This document shows positions 60,233 to 64,000 of a stretch of DNA of 64,000 nucleotides, piece by piece. The DNA is taken from contig NZ_MAYU01000012.1 of assembly GCF_001685025.1 (NCBI RefSeq), positions 918,467 through 982,466 of the forward strand, given 5' to 3'. A program made the translations under genes and the position numbers. How positions within the stretch are numbered: position 1 is the first letter of the stretch; each line of letters begins with the position of its first letter. This DNA is from Bacillus sp. FJAT-27225. GTDB lineage: Bacteria; Bacillota; Bacilli; Bacillales; Cytobacillaceae. The notes beneath the pieces are model-generated. The model was not told the DNA's origin, did not search any database, and saw only the letters and a program-made list of their open reading frames with translations.

Positions 60233-62108
60233 GTATTTCCCCCTGGGATTCTAATGTGATATTTAGTATTACCAAATTTTCCTTTGCACGCTTAAAACGG
60301 TCCCAACCATAGGTGCCAAAGTCTTCTCCTTTTGCTTCCTTAATATTAGTCCAAATTGTCCATAGAAAATCCACGAATATTTTATTCATCAAAATTCTGG
60401 TTTTTACTGTTTCCGGGATAGTATTAGTTTGGTAATAATATCTTAAAAACAATTCCTCTTCTTCTTCTGCAAACTCACATTCCAATGAATGAGCAGCAAT
60501 ATCCCATAATGGATCATTCATGCCAGCATATTCCCAGTCGATGAGATACATTTTTTCTTCCCCGCTTTTTACGAAGTTTTCGGGAACCGGATCATTGTGG
60601 GACGGTACAAGGTGAAAATCCAAATTTTCATAGATATCTTTCAACCTCATTACTTGCTCCCTGATCAATAAATATTCGGGGTAAGTTGAGCCATCGGCCT
60701 CCCTTAACAAGCTTTCATATTCCTGGATCTTTTCAAAGACATTGAAAGTGTTTGCCATTTGTTCTTTCGAATCATGCAATCGCCTTAAAAGAGCAGCAGA
60801 CTTTGCCATATTATCTTCTCTTTTTGCCGTTTTACCATTTAATGTTTCTGCATTCGGAATTAAAGCAGCAACCTTCATACCGTTCTTTTCATTAAAATAA
60901 AGTAAATCTGTATCTATGCCTAACCGACTGGCAATTTTAGAATTATAGTTTTCTTCTGGCCTATTAATCATTTTTTCAGTGCCGCTTCCAGCTAGTCTGA
61001 GAACATAATCCTTTCCTGAGATGCTAACTTTAAAGTTCTTATTCGTCATTCCTCCAAATGGAAGAATATCACTTATATCATCTGCTTTTATGTTTAAAGC
61101 ATCCACCAGGTAATCCTTGATTTGATTTTCCCTATATTCTGCTTCCTTCCTCTGCAAGATAGGAAAAACCTTTTTTAAAGCCCTGTCGTACTGTTCCAAT
61201 GTATCAACTTCTGCCCATACAATATTATTAATTTTCAAGTAACCAATATCGTAGTTCCTGGCAACATCTAAAATCATATATTCATAATTCAAGTATGGAT
61301 TATTGTTATAATTTTCAAATGTATAAAGCATTTTTTCAAAAACACTGTATGAGAGTTTACTAATGCCTATCATTTCCCCATCAATTTGATTCAATTGATG
61401 GATGTCTTTTGAAATTTGGTAAAGGTATCCATCCCTTATTTCTACATAAGCTTCGTCCCCTGATCCACTTTCATTCGTAATTAGCACACTGTCTCGCTGT
61501 GGATGTTGTAACAAGCTTTTGAGAGCATTTTCTTCAATCAATATATCATCTTCAATTAACAAAAAATCTTCATGTATAAAATTCTTTGCTGCTGCTAAAG
61601 AAGCCATTGATCCGGTCCATTTATAGCGATTATTTTCAACTAATTCTACATTTTTCAGCAGCCGGAATTCATTAAAAGCGGAATTTTTATATCCTGTCAC
61701 AATAACAAACTTGTTGATCCCGTTTTCTTGCAGTATTTCCATATTTCTTTTAATTAATTGCTTCTCTTTTATCTCCAGCATGCCTGCTGGTATATCGAAT
61801 TCCTTTCTATAGCCCGCAGCAAGAAATACCGCAAGTTTAATATCAACCGTTTTCTGGCTGGCATGGATGTTAACCTTTTTTTCTTTAAAAGATTGAATTC
61901 CTTTCTTTAAATAATCCATTCCTTTATTAGTAAGGAAGTATTTCATATTTCTCCCTTGCTTTTGACTATAAATATAGTCTTTTTCTATTAATTCTTGAGT
62001 TAGATAATTCACTTTTCCGATAGAAAGACCAATTAGTCCTGCGATTTTTTTCTGGCTTACAGCAGAATCTTTATTGATCCTCTCAAGAATTTTCAATAAA
62101 TCCTCCAT
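60216..62108 (-). CDS. licA: Fusion: winged helix + nucleotidyltransferase-like + choline kinase (LicA)
   Basis: A 630-residue three-part protein. Residues 1 to about 75 form a MarR/ArsR-like winged helix (NKDSAVSQKKIAGLIGLSIG). About 85-320 is a sugar-nucleotidyltransferase-like domain (VFLAAGYRKEFDIPAGMLEI, EDDILIEENALKSL). It lacks the GxGTR of the NTP loop and the usual PK, so its catalysis is doubtful. About 325-630 is a LicA-type choline kinase with DILPFGGMTNKNFKV, the catalytic SHNDPVPENFV and the metal-binding LIDWEYAGMNDP. The start at 62106-62108 was chosen because AAGGGG lies ten bases upstream. The wHTH may let it control its own operon. Confidence 0.85.
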   Translation of the reverse strand: MEDLLKILERINKDSAVSQKKIAGLIGLSIGKVNYLTQELIEKDYIYSQKQGRNMKYFLTNKGMDYLKKGIQSFKEKKVNIHASQKTVDIKLAVFLAAGYRKEFDIPAGMLEIKEKQLIKRNMEILQENGINKFVIVTGYKNSAFNEFRLLKNVELVENNRYKWTGSMASLAAAKNFIHEDFLLIEDDILIEENALKSLLQHPQRDSVLITNESGSGDEAYVEIRDGYLYQISKDIHQLNQIDGEMIGISKLSYSVFEKMLYTFENYNNNPYLNYEYMILDVARNYDIGYLKINNIVWAEVDTLEQYDRALKKVFPILQRKEAEYRENQIKDYLVDALNIKADDISDILPFGGMTNKNFKVSISGKDYVLRLAGSGTEKMINRPEENYNSKIASRLGIDTDLLYFNEKNGMKVAALIPNAETLNGKTAKREDNMAKSAALLRRLHDSKEQMANTFNVFEKIQEYESLLREADGSTYPEYLLIREQVMRLKDIYENLDFHLVPSHNDPVPENFVKSGEEKMYLIDWEYAGMNDPLWDIAAHSLECEFAEEEEELFLRYYYQTNTIPETVKTRILMNKIFVDFLWTIWTNIKEAKGEDFGTYGWDRFKRAKENLVILNITLESQGEIHEYSK

Positions 62109-62351
62109 TAATTTTAATCCCCTTAATGTATTCATTTTTTGAACGCATCTAAATTTTAACAATTACTGCGACTCTTGTAAACATGATTCTACAAATTTTT
62201 TCAAAAAGTTGGTAACCGAGATACAGGATACAGGTTCAAGTCACCAATGTTTTCCTCCCCTCAAAAAAAGGTGTTTGGCTATTTTAAAAGGAAAACTTTC
62301 ATAATTATTTATGTAATTCATGGAGTGTAAGATGATACCCATTCGTGGAAA

Positions 62352-62390
62352 TAAAAAAGGGCTGCTCATAAGGAGCAGACCCTTAAAAAA
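62352..62390 (-). terminator. Terminator of the glucosaminidase gene
   Basis: The stem AAGGGTCTGCTC / GAGCAGCCCTT, with one bulged base, is followed by TTTTTTATTT on the minus strand, a few bases past the stop codon. Confidence 0.9.
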
Positions 62391-62397
62391 TACAAAG

Positions 62398-64000
62398 CTA
62401 TTTAAATACAGGTACATCAAAATAAAGAGTATAGTCATTTAAGGTAGAATAAAGCCTGCTTAAGCTGAATACCTGCTTGGATGCCCAGCCGATATCACTC
62501 GCATACTGATGAGTACCCGGCCGAGCTGGGTTCCATCGCATCTTATATAACGTGTTTTGCTGATACGTTGCATTATTAATATAATTTTGCCCTATAAACT
62601 CTGCCCCTCCAATAATCGCCAGTTCAGGAGTAAACCATCCGCTCTTATAAGCATATTCAGACCCGCAAGTTATTGGACAACTATCACGAGCGCCCACGCC
62701 GTACATATTGTAAACAACTCTTGGAGTAACCGGCTCTCCCTCTACTGAACTAACCAAAATTCCTTTTGCAAGTTGAGAAGTTCCATTTCCTGTTTCCAAA
62801 AGTGCATGTGAAATTAGATACAGTTCATTTACATTATATTTTAATGCACCATTAATGAAAGACTGTCCTTTTCCTTCCAATATTCCTTTCCCCATTAGTG
62901 TTTTAGAATTTAACTCAGCTGCACTCGTTCCAGCACTTTTGGATAAGATTAAAAACTGAAAATACTCCGGTTCATCAATAGTAAAGTTTTTGGGGTCTAC
63001 ATAATACGCAACATCAACTGCTCGTGCAAGTTTCCATGTGAACCTAATTTCATACCATCCATTTAAGGAGCTTACAATTTGAACCGTATCGCCTTGCTTA
63101 AGACTGCCAACAATCCTATCAGACGTACTAGTCCCTTCCCTTACATTTAGCGTTGAAGCATTTACAGTTCCTTTGCCAGGATTAGTAGGATCTACTATTA
63201 TATAGGTACTGCTAACATATGCTTTTTCATTTTTATAGAGATCGGTTTGCGGGTTAACACCCATTTGGATATCAATCATTTCTTGCAAGGTTAAATTATA
63301 ATTTGTACTATTGACGATTGGGCCTGGATTCAACTCACCGGTACTAAAGAAATGATACTCTTTTCCATTTATGTATTGCTGGCCGGTAACCATTGCACCA
63401 CCGTTATTTAAATAGTATTTATACCCGTTGTAGGTCAGCCAGCCGGTATGCATAGACCCATCCGAATTTAAATAATAGTAGGTTGAATTCACATACAGCC
63501 AGCCGGTTTTCATAACCCCATTTTGATCCAAGTAATACCACTTATCATTAATGCTATATTGGAACCAGCCAGTCTCAAAAGAATCGTCCAGATTTATGTA
63601 GTACCATTTACCATCTTGATAAACCCAGCTTCTTTGAAGTGTACCGTCTGCCTTTAAAAAATAGGCCTTCCCGCCATCTGTAACCAATCCCGTTTTCATT
63701 TTTCCATCAGAGGTGAAATAGTATCTTTTGTCCCCTTCAATTAACCAACCAGTATGTAATCTTCCGTTTTGAGGATTCAGGTAATAATATGTTCCTTGGT
63801 AGTTTAGCCAGCCGGTATGCATCGACCAATCACTTTTAAAATAGTATTTGTAACCATCTATAGCTGCCCAGCCTTGTATAGCTACTCCATCGGTTCCAAA
63901 GTAATAAGTTTTGCCATTAATTGTAGATAGCCCTGTAACTTTATTGCCTTGTTTATCAAAATAATAAAGCTTTCCTCTGTCATCCACCCAACCGGTTACA
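62398..64000 (-). CDS. Glucosaminidase with choline-binding-type repeats (5' end beyond window)
   Basis: At least 533 residues are visible. The reading frame stays open to the window edge (codons for VTGW precede GTG GAT), so the start lies outside. Eleven 20-residue units of the GWxxxxGxxYYLxxxGxMxT type occupy the first 220 visible residues (for example GWLYVNSTYYYLNSDGSMHT), as in choline-binding and related wall-binding repeats. An SH3b domain (about 275-330, TLNVREGTSTSDRIVGSLKQ) and a glucosaminidase domain (about 365-520, ELYLISHALLETGNGTSQLA with the catalytic Glu) follow. It would cut the glycan strand of peptidoglycan. It lies just upstream of the lic operon, whose product its repeats may bind. 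Confidence 0.92.
   Translation of the reverse strand, partial: VTGWVDDRGKLYYFDKQGNKVTGLSTINGKTYYFGTDGVAIQGWAAIDGYKYYFKSDWSMHTGWLNYQGTYYYLNPQNGRLHTGWLIEGDKRYYFTSDGKMKTGLVTDGGKAYFLKADGTLQRSWVYQDGKWYYINLDDSFETGWFQYSINDKWYYLDQNGVMKTGWLYVNSTYYYLNSDGSMHTGWLTYNGYKYYLNNGGAMVTGQQYINGKEYHFFSTGELNPGPIVNSTNYNLTLQEMIDIQMGVNPQTDLYKNEKAYVSSTYIIVDPTNPGKGTVNASTLNVREGTSTSDRIVGSLKQGDTVQIVSSLNGWYEIRFTWKLARAVDVAYYVDPKNFTIDEPEYFQFLILSKSAGTSAAELNSKTLMGKGILEGKGQSFINGALKYNVNELYLISHALLETGNGTSQLAKGILVSSVEGEPVTPRVVYNMYGVGARDSCPITCGSEYAYKSGWFTPELAIIGGAEFIGQNYINNATYQQNTLYKMRWNPARPGTHQYASDIGWASKQVFSLSRLYSTLNDYTLYFDVPVFK

Noticed and set aside
19-64000. tRNA, rRNA and metabolite riboswitches
   Set aside because: No cloverleaf with a CCA-type end, rRNA segment or familiar riboswitch core was recognised by eye anywhere in the window; a covariance-model scan could find weaker cases.

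Overview
The window is about 64 kb of chromosome from a Gram-positive, low-GC, endospore-former-type bacterium of the family Bacillaceae. The backbone follows the Bacillus subtilis ftsE-cccB-yvjA-prfB-secA-hpf-comF-degV-degU-degS-yvyE-tagO-lytBC neighbourhood, and ribosome binding sites are of the strong AGGAGG type. Genus and species cannot be fixed from the sequence alone. The backbone has been rearranged: secA is flipped relative to prfB and hpf, and accessory genes sit between them.

Layout. 1-3733: ftsE (cut by the window edge), cytochrome c-551 cccB, yvjA and prfB with its programmed +1 frameshift, all on the minus strand, plus a small coiled-coil gene on the plus strand. 3841-7541: a gluconokinase-type sugar kinase, a DUF1028 protein and a two-gene chromate-transporter-type pair. 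7872-17820: a multiheme cytochrome island. It has a decaheme NapC/NirT-type cytochrome on the plus strand facing a six-gene minus-strand operon (decaheme, dodecaheme, TPR protein, NHL propeller, exported hexaheme, anchored pentaheme), and a frameshifted remnant of a further paralogue upstream. 18077-24941: secA, hpf and the competence genes comFC and comFA, with a NERD-domain gene overlapping comFA. 25326-32345: an orphan B12-binding radical SAM protein, degV, a cyclic-nucleotide phosphodiesterase gene broken by an internal inversion, and degU-degS.

33113-46689: yvyE, an LCP ligase gene, and a ten-gene minus-strand cell-surface polysaccharide operon (tagO, glycosyltransferases, flippase, UDP-sugar dehydrogenase, aminotransferase, acetyltransferase, polymerase, chain-length protein). 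46960-56851: five tandem secreted proteins that share an N-terminal triple CWB2 wall-binding module but carry different C-terminal domains (amidase, SpoIID/LytB, PIG-L deacetylase, dimethylformamidase-like, amidase). 56879-64000: a small membrane protein, a second LCP gene, a licABC-type phosphocholine operon in which the choline kinase is fused to a winged-helix and a nucleotidyltransferase-like domain, and a glucosaminidase with choline-binding-type repeats that runs off the window end.

Three themes stand out. First, the cytochrome island looks like a route for moving electrons from the quinone pool through the thick wall; its hexaheme protein has heme-motif spacing and local motifs that resemble the Geobacter nanowire cytochrome OmcS, and it lies beside NHL and TPR genes. 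Second, a glycopolymer operon, LCP ligases and a CWB2 protein array sit side by side, suggesting a polymer and its binding proteins encoded together. Third, lic genes beside a choline-binding-type wall hydrolase suggest phosphocholine decoration of the wall in a bacillus. Two copies of a 140-nt structured element resembling the right end/omega-RNA part of IS200/IS605-type elements are also present.
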